This document shows, one piece after another, positions 1-8,518 of a stretch of DNA of 49,028 nucleotides. Source of the DNA: Mycobacterium sp. D16R12 (GTDB taxonomy: Bacteria; Actinomycetota; Actinomycetes; Mycobacteriales; Mycobacteriaceae); NCBI RefSeq assembly GCF_002013465.1, contig NZ_MAFC01000033.1, positions 1 through 49,028 on the forward strand, in the 5' to 3' direction. A program made the position numbers and the translations under genes. Every line of letters begins with the position of its first letter. The stretch's first letter is position 1. The notes under the pieces are model-generated. The model saw only the letters and a list, made by a program, of their open reading frames with translations, was not told where the DNA came from and did not search any database.

Positions 1-307
1 GTTCGCTCAAGCCGTCGCCCGCCGACTCAATTCCCTGCGCGCTGTCAGCGTCGACTTCGGTGAACGCGTTGACGGCCGCATGCAACTTGCCGCGATAGCC
101 GCCGACATAGCCGCCCCAATCACGCATGTTGTCAGCGAGCTGATCCAGCCGCTGCCTGACACTCGCCATTTGTTCGGCGTGCTCGGCACCGAAGGACTGC
201 GCGTTCATCTCCGTCGAGCGCACGTGCTCGGCCGCCTTGCCCAACCCCTCGGCGGCCCGTCCCCACTTGCCTGCCAATTCGGTGACCCCGTCACTGTCCA
301 GGTACAT
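1..307 (-). CDS. EspC/WXG100-like type VII secretion target protein (3' end cut by window edge)
   Basis: 102 codons are visible, read leftward from an ATG at 307 to the window edge with no stop, so the gene is partial. The start is supported by a GGAG about 5 nt upstream. The visible protein is small, Ala/Glu-rich and predicted all-helical. It has a Trp-Gly at residues 15-16 (KWGRAAEG), a second helix with DNMRDWGGYVGGY, and a tail ending in an acidic DADSAQGIESAG segment. This layout fits the EspC/DUF2580 and WXG100 families of small helical proteins exported by ESX systems. It follows the 91-residue gene in the same direction, 8 nt apart, so the two are likely co-transcribed, possibly with a larger substrate or toxin beyond the edge. 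The family assignment rests on helix pattern and context; the exact subfamily is uncertain. Confidence 0.72.
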   Translation of the reverse strand, partial: MYLDSDGVTELAGKWGRAAEGLGKAAEHVRSTEMNAQSFGAEHAEQMASVRQRLDQLADNMRDWGGYVGGYRGKLHAAVNAFTEVDADSAQGIESAGDGLSE

Positions 308-315
308 ATCCGCTC

Positions 316-591
316 CTACGAATACTTGAATCGATTGCTACGAAACTCCCAGAAGTCATCCTCGGCGTCCCAGTCGGCTTTGTCCCCCAGTTTCACGGGT
401 GGCTGCTTGGGTGGCTCCTCGTCGGCGATATCTGCGTCCCGCATCTCGCGCTCGGCTCTTGCCTCGGCCTGTCGTGCCTCCTCGGCCAAGATCACGGCGA
501 AGGTCCGGTCGATATCGGCCTGCCGAGCCTCTGCCTCGCGGGCGAACTCCAGCCCGAGCTCATAGAACTGGTCCGCGTAACCCACGCCCAT
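316..591 (-). CDS. Small acidic helical protein upstream of the T7SS target gene
   Basis: A 91-residue protein starting MGVGYADQFYELGLEFAREA, with a strong AAGGAG Shine-Dalgarno about 7 nt before the ATG. Residues 15-55 are dominated by Ala, Glu and Arg (EEARQAEARAEREMRDAD) and should form a long amphipathic or coiled helix. The C-terminal third is Pro/Asp-rich (EEPPKQPPVKLGDKADWDAEDDFW). There is no signal peptide or membrane segment. I do not recognise a named family. It ends 8 nt before the EspC-like gene. Short helical proteins often precede EspC-like genes in ESX-linked substrate loci, so a role as secretion partner or chaperone is a reasonable inference only. Confidence 0.65.
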   Translation of the reverse strand: MGVGYADQFYELGLEFAREAEARQADIDRTFAVILAEEARQAEARAEREMRDADIADEEPPKQPPVKLGDKADWDAEDDFWEFRSNRFKYS

Positions 592-855
592 CCCTGCTCC
601 TTCCGGCCAAATTCGCTTCGGCAGACACGCGCTTCAGGAAGGGCAGAATCTCTCCACAGCGTCGTTGACCTCGTCGAGTTGCTTCAACTACCTATATGAC
701 GGTGCGGGCGGGGATACGGTTCCATCAATTTTTCGACACGATGGCCCGGCACTCACGGCTACTGCCGACAGCAGACACGGTTACAAGTCAATAACGATTG
801 CGGGGTCTACAGCGTGTCCCTAGCCCGACACGCAGCGCACTGTCGTGAGCAACGC

Positions 856-996
856 TCAGTGACTGAAGCGCATGACCTCTTCGGGAGTGATGAGCCGCTC
901 GTTCTTCGCTGGGAAACTGTGGCTTTTCATGGGATGACGGAGCAGTGACCAGGCAATTCGGCCAACCCATGTCTTCGTAGCGGGTGTGTTGGGCAC
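856..996 (-). CDS. Possible 46-residue basic protein, unrecognised
   Basis: Reading leftward from a GTG at 996 gives 46 codons (MPNTPATKTWVGRIAWSLLR at the start, ending EEVMRFSH) and a TGA at 856-858. Support comes from an AGGAG Shine-Dalgarno 8 nt before the GTG and a TATGCT -10-like hexamer about 40 nt upstream. The ORF lies in an otherwise gene-free 570-bp gap. The protein is basic with one short hydrophobic stretch (VGRIAWSLL). I do not recognise a family. It could be a real small protein or a chance ORF; the promoter and RBS favour the former. Confidence 0.42.
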   Translation of the reverse strand: MPNTPATKTWVGRIAWSLLRHPMKSHSFPAKNERLITPEEVMRFSH

Positions 997-1038
997 GAGA
1001 ACATCTCCTGCGTCGGCAAGCTTTCAGAACCGGTCAGT

Positions 1039-1044
1039 AGCATA
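1039..1044 (-). promoter_or_regulatory. -10 box for the small ORF
   Basis: The minus strand reads TATGCT here, matching the mycobacterial TANNNT -10 consensus. The predicted transcription start lies about 35 nt before the GTG at 996. No convincing -35 element is seen. Confidence 0.35.
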
Positions 1045-1135
1045 ACGCAAATCCCGACCTAGATCACGTGTCTCACCCGCGTTAGGCAAACATGTCGGCC
1101 AACATCCTGCGATACTGCCCGGAGCTACCGATTCT

Positions 1136-1159
1136 CTCGGGCCTGGCAACAGTCCCGAG
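1136..1159 (-). terminator. Weak hairpin just after gltD
   Basis: CTCGGG at 1136-1141 pairs with CCCGAG at 1154-1159 around a 12-nt loop, immediately past the gltD stop codon. There is no T tract. It may be a weak, non-canonical terminator for gltBD. Confidence 0.3.
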
Positions 1160-1161
1160 TC

Positions 1162-2628
1162 TCAGCGCTGCGGCGCCGCGGTCGGCTCGATCGGCGCGGG
1201 CAGCGCCGTCTCACCGGTCAGGTAGGTGTCCACCGCGGCGGCGGCGGAGCGACCCTCGGCAATCGCCCACACAATCAGCGACTGGCCACGGCCCATGTCA
1301 CCCGCCACGAACACACCGTCAACGGACGTCGCGTACAAATCGTCGCGCGCCACATTGCCACGCTCGGTGAGATCCACGCCCAGGTTCTCCAGCAGGCCGG
1401 GCTTCTCCGGTCCCACGAATCCCATTGCCAGGAAAACGATGTCGGCCTGCAGCTCGAAGTCCGAGCCCTCAACCTTCTCGAACTTGCCGGCATTGAAGAC
1501 AACCTCATGGGCCCGCAGACCGGTCACCTTGCCGTCTTCACCCAGGAAACGTTCGGTGTTGACGGCATAGATCCGCTCGCCGCCCTCTTCATGGGCGGAG
1601 GCCACCCGGAACAGCGTCGGGTAGGTGGGCCACGGGTCGCGCTCGGAACGAAGCTCGGGCGGCCTGGGCATGATCTCGAACTGCTGGATGCTCGCCGCAC
1701 CCTGGCGGTGGGCGGTGCCCAAGCAGTCGGCACCGGTATCGCCGCCGCCAATGATGATGACGTGCTTGCCCTTTGCAGTGATCGGGGGCTGGCCGTTCTC
1801 ATCCACGACGTCGTCACCCAGCTGCACCTTGTTGGCCCACGGCAGGTATTCCATGGCCTGGTAGATGCCCTCGAGCTCACGGCCCGGAACGGGCAGATCA
1901 CGCCAGGCCGTCGCCCCGCCAGCCAGTACTACCGCATCGAAGTTCGAGCGGAGGTCATCGGCTGTGATGTCGACTCCGACGTTCACGCCGGCCTCGAAAA
2001 CCGTGCCCTCGGCCCGCATCTGGTCCAGACGCCGGTCGATGTGACGCTTTTCCATCTTGAACTCGGGAATGCCGTACCGCAGCAGACCGCCGATGCGGTC
2101 GGCCCGCTCGTAGACAGTGACGTCGTGTCCGGCGCGCGTGAGCTGCTGGGCCGCGGCCAATCCGGCCGGACCCGAACCCACGACGGCAACCTTCTTACCG
2201 GTCTTCACCGCGGACGGAATGGGCCTGACCCAGTCGTTCTCGAAGGCGTTGTCGATGAGCTCGACCTCGACCTGCTTGATGGTCACCGGATCCTGGTTGA
2301 TGCCCAGCACGCACGATGCCTCACACGGCGCGGGGCAGAGCCGGCCGGTGAACTCGGGGAAGTTATTGGTCGCGTGCAGCCGCTCGATGGCCTCGCGCCA
2401 GTTACCGCGGTACACCATGTCGTTCCACTCGGGAATCAGGTTGCCGAGTGGACAGCCCTTGTGGCAGAACGGGATTCCGCAGTCCATGCAGCGCGACGCC
2501 TGCGTCTGCAGGGCCTTGTGCTCGAAGTCTTCGTAGACCTCTTTCCAGTCGAGCAACCGCAACGGCACGGGACGCCGCTTCGGCAGTTCGCGGGTGGTGT
2601 GGGTCAGAAAGCCGCTTGGGTCACCCAC
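1162..2628 (-). CDS. gltD: Glutamate synthase (NADPH) small subunit GltD
   Basis: This 488-residue beta subunit of NADPH-glutamate synthase takes electrons from NADPH through FAD and 4Fe-4S clusters and passes them to GltB for making glutamate from glutamine and 2-oxoglutarate. The N-terminal cluster ligands are visible as CMDCGIPFCHKGCPLGN (about residues 47-63) and CPAPCEASC (about 98-106). An FAD-binding GSGPAGLAAA lies near residue 151 and an NADPH-binding GGGDTGAD near residue 295. Length and architecture match the family. The start is a GTG that overlaps the end of gltB by 8 nt, so translation is probably coupled. The same gene order is known in other mycobacteria. Confidence 0.97.
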   Translation of the reverse strand: MGDPSGFLTHTTRELPKRRPVPLRLLDWKEVYEDFEHKALQTQASRCMDCGIPFCHKGCPLGNLIPEWNDMVYRGNWREAIERLHATNNFPEFTGRLCPAPCEASCVLGINQDPVTIKQVEVELIDNAFENDWVRPIPSAVKTGKKVAVVGSGPAGLAAAQQLTRAGHDVTVYERADRIGGLLRYGIPEFKMEKRHIDRRLDQMRAEGTVFEAGVNVGVDITADDLRSNFDAVVLAGGATAWRDLPVPGRELEGIYQAMEYLPWANKVQLGDDVVDENGQPPITAKGKHVIIIGGGDTGADCLGTAHRQGAASIQQFEIMPRPPELRSERDPWPTYPTLFRVASAHEEGGERIYAVNTERFLGEDGKVTGLRAHEVVFNAGKFEKVEGSDFELQADIVFLAMGFVGPEKPGLLENLGVDLTERGNVARDDLYATSVDGVFVAGDMGRGQSLIVWAIAEGRSAAAAVDTYLTGETALPAPIEPTAAPQR

Positions 2629-5600
2629 GAGCTGCCGCCATGATCGCTTCGTTCACATCGCCTCCGGTCAGCTCCGCGTCGGCGATAGCCTCGAGCACGC
2701 GACGGTAGTCGCGGGGCATCACCTTGACGAAGGAGTCGCTTTGGCCGCTCCAGTCGGCCAGAATGCGTTGTCCGACAGCAGAGTCGGTCGCCGCTACATG
2801 CTTCTCGATCAGACTGCGCAGCACCTGCTCATCGTCAGGGTCTAACGCGTCCACATCGACCATCTCATCGTTGAGGTTGTCCACCAGCTGCTTGGCCGGG
2901 TCGTACACGTACGCCACACCACCGGACATACCCGCGGCGAAGTTGCGCCCGGTCGGGCCGAGTACCACCACGGTGCCGCCGGTCATGTACTCACACCCGT
3001 GATCGCCCACACCCTCGACGACGGCGGATGCACCCGAGTTACGCACCGCGAACCGCTCTCCCACCAGGCCGTTGAGGAAGGCCTCACCGCTGGTGGCGCC
3101 GAACAGGATGACGTTTCCGCCGATGATGTTCTTCTCGGCCTCGAAGTCGGCCGGCGCCTCACGCGAGGGCCGCACCGCAATGTGTCCTCCGGACAGGCCC
3201 TTGCCCACATAGTCGTTGGCATCGCCGAACAACCGCAGCGTGATGCCGCGCGGGACGAACGCGCCGAAGCTGTTACCCGCCGAGCCGGTGAAGGTGATGT
3301 CAATGGTGTCGTCCGGGAGGCCTTCGCCGCCATAGGCCTTCGTGACCTCGTGACCAAGCATGGTGCCCACGGTCCGGTTGACGTTGGTGATCAGCGTCTC
3401 GAACTTCACCGGAACTCCGCGATCGAGCGCCTCGCGGCTCATCACGATCAGCTGCTGGTCCAGTGCCTTCTCCAGGCCGTGATCCTGCGAACCACTGCAG
3501 TACAGATCCTGGTTCATGAAGGCCGACTCCGGCTCCGTCAGCACCGGAGTCAGGTCGATCTTGCTGGCCTTCCAGTGCGCAATCGCCTTTTCGGTGTCCA
3601 GCGCGGCAACCTGGCCCACCGCTTCGTTGACGGTGCGGAAACCGAGCTCCGCCATCAGCTCCCGGACTTCCTCGGCGATGAACAGGAAGAAGTTCTCCAC
3701 GAACTCCGGCTTGCCGTTGAACCGCTCGCGCAGCACCGGGTTCTGGGTGGCCACACCCACCGGGCAGGTATCCAGGTGGCAGACGCGCATCATGATGCAG
3801 CCCGAGACCACCAGGGGAGCGGTTGCGAAACCGAATTCCTCGCCGCCGAGCAGCATGGCGATCATCACGTCGCGGCCGGTCTTAAGTTGACCATCGACCT
3901 GCACGACGATCCGGTCACGCAGGCCGTTGAGCAATAGCGTCTGCTGTGTCTCGGCCAGCCCCAACTCCCACGGTGCACCGGCGTGCTTCATAGAGGTCAG
4001 CGGGGTGGCGCCGGTTCCGCCGTCGTGCCCCGAGATGAGCACCACATCGGCGTGGGCCTTCGAAACGCCGGTGGCGACCGTGCCGACACCGTTCTCCGAC
4101 ACCAGCTTCACGTGGATACGCGCCTGCGGGTTGGAGTTCTTCAGGTCGTGGATCAGCTGTGCCAGATCTTCGATCGAGTAGATGTCGTGGTGCGGCGGCG
4201 GGGAGATCAGTCCCACGCCGGGCGTGGAGTGCCGCACCTCGGCCACCCATGGGTTGACCTTGTGCGCGGGCAGCTGGCCGCCCTCGCCGGGCTTGGCGCC
4301 TTGGGCCATCTTGATCTGGATATCGGTGCAGTTGCTCAGGTAATGCGAGGTGACACCGAACCGGCCGGAGGCCACCTGCTTGACGGCACTGCGGCGCCAG
4401 TCGCCGTTCTCGTCGGGGGTGAACCGTCGCTGATCCTCGCCGCCCTCACCGGAGTTCGACCGGCCACCCAGGCGGTTCATGGCGATCGCCAGGGTCTCGT
4501 GTGCCTCGGCGGAGATGGAGCCGAAGCTCATCGCACCGGTCGAGAAGCGCTTGACGATCTCGCTGGCGGGCTCCACCTCGTCGATGGAGATCGATGGACG
4601 CCCACTGTCTTCGGGGCTCTTGAATTTCAGCAGACCGCGCAGTGAGGCCATCCGCTCGCTCTGGTCGTCAACCAGGGCCGTGTACTCCTTGAAGACCGAG
4701 TACTGACCGGTCCGGGTGGAGTGCTGCAGCTTGAAGACGGTGTCGGGGTTGAACAGGTGGTACTCACCCTCGCGCCGCCACTGGTACTCCCCGCCGACCT
4801 CAAGTTCCCGGTGTGCCCATTCTTCGGGGCGCTCCAGGAAAGCCAGGTGGTGGCGCGAGGCAACATCGGCAGCGATCTCATCCAGGCCGATACCGCCTGT
4901 GGGGCAAGCCAATCCGATGAAGTACTCGTTCAGAAGCTCCTGCGACAGGCCGATGGCCTGGAACAGCTGGGCACCCGTGTAGGAGGCCAGTGTGGAGATG
5001 CCCATCTTGGACATGACCTTGAGGACACCCTTGCCGGCGGCCTTGATGTAGTTGCGGATCGCCTTGTCGCGCTCCACTCCCGAGATCATGCCGCGGTCAA
5101 TCAGATCCTCGATGGACTCGAAAGCCATGTACGGGTTGACGGCGGCAGCACCGAAACCGACCAGCGCCGCGACATGATGCACCTCGCGCGCGTCGCCGGC
5201 CTCGACGACGAGGCCGACCTTGGTGCGGGATCGTTCGCGAACGAGGTGGTGGTGCACCGCTGCAACAGCCAGAAGCGAAGGGATGGGCGCCATCTGGTCG
5301 TCCGACTCGCGGTCGGACAGGATGATCACCTGCGCGCCGTCGGCGATGGCGGCGGAAACCTCCGCACGCACCGACTCGATCGCCGTCCGCAGCCCGGCGC
5401 CGCCCTCGGCGACGGGGTACAGGCAACGAATCACTCGGCTGGAGAACCCATGCGGCCGACCGTTGACCTGATCCAGGGGGTCCAGGTGGATCAGCTTGTC
5501 CAGCTCGTCGTTGTGCAGCACCGGCTGCGGCAGCAGGATCTGGTGGCACGACTCGGCGGTCGGGTGCAGCAGATCGCCCTCCGGGCCGATCACACCGCCG

Positions 5601-7213
5601 AGGCTGGTGACAACCTCCTCGCGGATGGCGTCCAGCGGGGGGTTGGTGACCTGCGCGAAAAGCTGCTGGAAGTAGTCGAACAACATCCGGGAGCGGTTGG
5701 ACAGCACCGCAATCGGGGTGTCGGTGCCCATCGACCCGAGGGCCTCGGCACCCGTGCGGGCCATCGGCGCGACCAGGAGGTTGATCTCCTCGTATGTGTA
5801 GCCGAATACCTGCTGGCGCAACACGATCCGGTTGTGCGGCATGTGCTGGTGCGGGCGGTCCGGCAGCTGCTCCATGCGCACCAGACCTTCATCGATCCAC
5901 TGCTGGTAGGGCTCGGCCGCGGCGAGCTCCGCCTTGACCTCTTCATCGGAGACGATGCGTCCCTGGGTGGTGTCGACCAGGAACATGCGGCCGGGTTGCA
6001 GGCGGGTGCGCTGCACGACGGTGGACGGGTCCAGGTCCAGCACGCCCGCCTCGGAGGCCATCACGACGAGGCCGTCGGTGGTCACCCAAACACGGCCAGG
6101 TCGTAGGCCGTTGCGGTCGAGCACGGCGCCCACGATGGTGCCGTCGGTGAAGCAGACCGAAGCCGGCCCATCCCAGGGCTCCATAAGAGAGGAGTGGTAC
6201 TCGTAAAAGGCGCGGCGCTGCGGGTCCATGGACTCGTGCCGCTCCCACGCCTCGGGGATCATCATCAACACCGCGTGGTGCAAGGGGCGGCCGCCCAGGT
6301 GCAGCAATTCCAGTGCCTCGTCGAACCGCGCCGTGTCCGAGGCACCGCGCGTACAGATCGGGAAAATCTTGTCGAGCTGGGCGGGCTCACCGAAAACATC
6401 GGTCTTGATGAGCGCCTCCCGGGCCCGCATCCAGTTCTCATTGCCTGCCACGGTGTTGATCTCACCGTTGTGCGCCACCCGGCGGTAGGGATGTGCCAGC
6501 GGCCAGGACGGAAAGGTGTTGGTGGAGAAGCGGGAGTGCACGATGCCCAGCGCGCTCTCGACCCGCTCGTCCTGCAGATCGAGGTAGAACGCGCGCAGCT
6601 GCGGGGTGGTCAGCATGCCCTTGTACACAAAGGTACGACCGGAAAGGCTTGGGAAGTAGACGGTTTCCTCGCCTAGGCTGCCCCGGCCGGATCCCTGGTT
6701 ACCCAGCTCGTGCTCGATGCGCTTGCGCACCACGTAGACGCGCCGTTCCAGATCGATGCCGGAGGCACCGGAGATGAACAGCTGCCGGAACGTCGGCATG
6801 GCGTCACGGGCAAGGGCACCCAGTGATGAGTCGTCGTGAGGAACCTCACGCCAGCCCAGAACCGTCAAACCCTCTGCCTCGACGATCTTCTCGACGGCCT
6901 CGCACGCGCTGGCCGCGTCCTTGGACCCCTGGGGCAGAAAGGCGATTCCCGAGGCGTAGCTGCCCTCGGCGGGCAGTTCGAACTCCACAACAGCACGGAA
7001 GAACTTGTCCGGGATCTGCAGCATGATTCCGGCGCCGTCACCGCTGTTCGGCTCGGCTCCCGCGGCACCACGGTGCTCCAGGTTCAGCAGTGCGGTGATG
7101 GCCTTGTCCACGATGTCGCGGCTGCGCCGGCCGTGCATATCCACGACCATGGCGACACCGCACGCATCGTGCTCATAGGCCGGGTTGTAGAGCCCGGTCG
7201 CGGGGTGTGGCAT
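2621..7213 (-). CDS. gltB: Glutamate synthase (NADPH) large subunit GltB
   Basis: The alpha subunit carries glutamine amidotransferase and FMN synthase domains linked by an ammonia tunnel. From the ATG at 7213 the protein is 1530 residues. The catalytic N-terminal Cys follows a short propeptide at position 18 (NPAYEHDACGVAMV). The 3Fe-4S ligands are visible as CIMMRVCHLDTC, followed by the C-terminal glycine-rich GXGXG domain (GGTVVVLGPTGRNF). An upstream in-frame GTG at 7264, preceded at about 11 nt by GAGGAGG, would add 17 residues. I prefer 7213 because its product lines up with the family N-terminus and because a 10-bp inverted repeat occupies 7243-7267. The ATG itself has a poor Shine-Dalgarno, so the start is not settled. 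It is followed by overlapping gltD. Confidence 0.96.
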   Translation of the reverse strand: MPHPATGLYNPAYEHDACGVAMVVDMHGRRSRDIVDKAITALLNLEHRGAAGAEPNSGDGAGIMLQIPDKFFRAVVEFELPAEGSYASGIAFLPQGSKDAASACEAVEKIVEAEGLTVLGWREVPHDDSSLGALARDAMPTFRQLFISGASGIDLERRVYVVRKRIEHELGNQGSGRGSLGEETVYFPSLSGRTFVYKGMLTTPQLRAFYLDLQDERVESALGIVHSRFSTNTFPSWPLAHPYRRVAHNGEINTVAGNENWMRAREALIKTDVFGEPAQLDKIFPICTRGASDTARFDEALELLHLGGRPLHHAVLMMIPEAWERHESMDPQRRAFYEYHSSLMEPWDGPASVCFTDGTIVGAVLDRNGLRPGRVWVTTDGLVVMASEAGVLDLDPSTVVQRTRLQPGRMFLVDTTQGRIVSDEEVKAELAAAEPYQQWIDEGLVRMEQLPDRPHQHMPHNRIVLRQQVFGYTYEEINLLVAPMARTGAEALGSMGTDTPIAVLSNRSRMLFDYFQQLFAQVTNPPLDAIREEVVTSLGGVIGPEGDLLHPTAESCHQILLPQPVLHNDELDKLIHLDPLDQVNGRPHGFSSRVIRCLYPVAEGGAGLRTAIESVRAEVSAAIADGAQVIILSDRESDDQMAPIPSLLAVAAVHHHLVRERSRTKVGLVVEAGDAREVHHVAALVGFGAAAVNPYMAFESIEDLIDRGMISGVERDKAIRNYIKAAGKGVLKVMSKMGISTLASYTGAQLFQAIGLSQELLNEYFIGLACPTGGIGLDEIAADVASRHHLAFLERPEEWAHRELEVGGEYQWRREGEYHLFNPDTVFKLQHSTRTGQYSVFKEYTALVDDQSERMASLRGLLKFKSPEDSGRPSISIDEVEPASEIVKRFSTGAMSFGSISAEAHETLAIAMNRLGGRSNSGEGGEDQRRFTPDENGDWRRSAVKQVASGRFGVTSHYLSNCTDIQIKMAQGAKPGEGGQLPAHKVNPWVAEVRHSTPGVGLISPPPHHDIYSIEDLAQLIHDLKNSNPQARIHVKLVSENGVGTVATGVSKAHADVVLISGHDGGTGATPLTSMKHAGAPWELGLAETQQTLLLNGLRDRIVVQVDGQLKTGRDVMIAMLLGGEEFGFATAPLVVSGCIMMRVCHLDTCPVGVATQNPVLRERFNGKPEFVENFFLFIAEEVRELMAELGFRTVNEAVGQVAALDTEKAIAHWKASKIDLTPVLTEPESAFMNQDLYCSGSQDHGLEKALDQQLIVMSREALDRGVPVKFETLITNVNRTVGTMLGHEVTKAYGGEGLPDDTIDITFTGSAGNSFGAFVPRGITLRLFGDANDYVGKGLSGGHIAVRPSREAPADFEAEKNIIGGNVILFGATSGEAFLNGLVGERFAVRNSGASAVVEGVGDHGCEYMTGGTVVVLGPTGRNFAAGMSGGVAYVYDPAKQLVDNLNDEMVDVDALDPDDEQVLRSLIEKHVAATDSAVGQRILADWSGQSDSFVKVMPRDYRRVLEAIADAELTGGDVNEAIMAAARG

Positions 7214-7242
7214 GGCTGCTCGTCTCGTCTCCAGGGCCTCCC

Positions 7243-7267
7243 CGGGTGCATAGGCTGTATGCACCCG
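7243..7267 (-). promoter_or_regulatory. Perfect 10-bp inverted repeat upstream of gltB (operator or leader hairpin)
   Basis: CGGGTGCATA at 7243-7252 is the exact reverse complement of TATGCACCCG at 7258-7267, with a 5-nt spacer, ending 30 nt before the gltB ATG. A TTGACG -35-like hexamer (minus strand, 7266-7271) abuts it. It could bind a dimeric regulator or form an RNA hairpin in the leader. Confidence 0.5.
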
Positions 7268-7606
7268 TCAATGCCCTCCTCGAAGGTGCCTCACAGACCG
7301 GCACGGGGTGGTGCTCAAAACCCCGGGGCTGGCCCGTTGGCCCTTGTCCGTAGCGTCCTTCTCGGCCGTCTGCTGGGTCTGCTCGCGGTGACGATGAAGC
7401 ACCCACCGGACACCGTTGACCAGCGGATCTCGTGCCCCGACGCGACAAGTAATCAAAACGATATGTCAGGAACCCCGGTAGACGCCAACTCGGGTGGTTA
7501 GATGGCGCGACACCTTGTGGCGTCATTCTCTCAACGCGTAGGTCAACACCCGTTTCCCCGATAAACGCCGGTGAACCCCGTACTGAACATCACGCCTTTT
7601 TCCGAG
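7268..7606. other. Divergent intergenic region between gltB and the SDR operon
   Basis: No gene is supported between the gltB leader and the SDR promoter. The ORFs here have atypical composition and no Shine-Dalgarno. A minor hairpin (6-bp stem, 7304-7309 with 7320-7325) is present. The stretch probably holds gltB upstream control elements, but I cannot name one. Confidence 0.4.
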
Positions 7607-7626
7607 CACCCGGGGTGATTTACAAT
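7607..7626 (+). promoter_or_regulatory. Promoter of the SDR / ferritin-like / reductase operon
   Basis: TACAAT at 7621-7626 fits the mycobacterial -10 consensus and puts the transcription start about 40 nt before the SDR ATG. Immediately upstream an 11-bp palindrome, CACCCGGGGTG (7607-7617), lies in the spacer where a repressor or activator could act. Confidence 0.45.
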
Positions 7627-7672
7627 CTCCTCCATCACGTAAGCGCAGCGGTGCGCAGGATTCGGAGGATGC

Positions 7673-8509
7673 ATGACATCCGGCAGTGCCCAGCGCAACA
7701 GCCTGGTATTGGTGACCGGTGGCGGAAGCGGTATCGGCCGTGAAACGGCGCTCGCCTTCGCCCGCCAGGGTGCCCATGTCGTCGTCGCCGATATCAACCT
7801 CGACACCGCTCATGAGACGGTCGGCCTCATCGAGAAGCTGGGCGGCACCGCCCACCCCTATGCCCTGGACGTTGCCGATGAGAGCGCCGTCACCGCATTC
7901 GCCGACGAGGTGTGCACCACCCATGGCGTGCCGGACGTCCTGATCAACAATGCAGGCATCGGCCAGGCCGGACGATTCTTCGACACTCCGTCCGCTGACT
8001 TCCAGCGGGTACTCAACATCAATCTGGGCGGAGTCATCTACGGCTGCCGTGCCTTCGGGCCGCGGATGGCCGAGCGCAAGAGCGGCCACATCGTCAACAT
8101 CTCCAGCGCCGCCGCGTACACGCCGATTCCCGAAATGGGCGCCTACGCAACCAGCAAGGCAGCTGTGTTCATGTTCTCCGACGTGCTGCGTGGCGAGCTC
8201 GGCCGCGACAAGGTCAAGGTGAGCACCATCTGCCCCGGCATCGTCAACACGAACATCATTCGCACCACCCAGTTTTCGGGCCTGTCGGCCGAAAACGAGG
8301 CACAGCGGCAGCAGCAGGGAGCCGGGCTGTACGCCAAACGCGGATACGGCCCCGAGAAGGTGGCCAGGGAGATCGTCAACGCCGTCACCAAGGGCAAGTC
8401 GGTCGTCCCGGTCACCCCGGAAGCACATGTGCAGTACCACCTCAGCCGCCTGGCCCCAGCGCTGAACCGGTTCTTCTGGGGCAACCTTGGCAACAAGCTC
8501 AACAAATAG
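7673..8509 (+). CDS. Short-chain dehydrogenase/reductase (SDR)
   Basis: A 278-residue classical SDR that should oxidise or reduce an alcohol/ketone with NAD(P). The cofactor motif is TGGGSGIG (about residues 15-22), followed by D-V-A-D at about 66-69, NNAGIG at about 90, the catalytic Ser in NISSAAA at about 142-147 and YATSK at about 155-159, so the catalytic set is intact. The ATG at 7673 has GGAGG 5 nt upstream. The C-terminal 40 residues (VQYHLSRLAPALNRFFWGNLG) are amphipathic and could dock to a membrane. It is first in a tight three-gene operon; the next gene begins 9 nt after its stop. The substrate is unknown; the neighbours suggest a lipid or other hydrophobic compound. Confidence 0.9.
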   Translation: MTSGSAQRNSLVLVTGGGSGIGRETALAFARQGAHVVVADINLDTAHETVGLIEKLGGTAHPYALDVADESAVTAFADEVCTTHGVPDVLINNAGIGQAGRFFDTPSADFQRVLNINLGGVIYGCRAFGPRMAERKSGHIVNISSAAAYTPIPEMGAYATSKAAVFMFSDVLRGELGRDKVKVSTICPGIVNTNIIRTTQFSGLSAENEAQRQQQGAGLYAKRGYGPEKVAREIVNAVTKGKSVVPVTPEAHVQYHLSRLAPALNRFFWGNLGNKLNK

Positions 8510-8518
8510 GAGGACATC

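Noticed and set aside
1507..2643. Long plus-strand ORF opposite gltD
   Set aside because: It is a GC-rich antisense shadow of gltD, without Shine-Dalgarno or recognisable domain.
4721..6106. 461-codon plus-strand ORF inside gltB
   Set aside because: Antisense to a clearly conserved gltB; composition (many Val, His, Gln, Arg) is typical of a shadow frame.
7173..7526. Leftward ORF covering the gltB start and its upstream region
   Set aside because: It overlaps gltB out of frame, has no Shine-Dalgarno and low-complexity Arg/Gly/Pro content.
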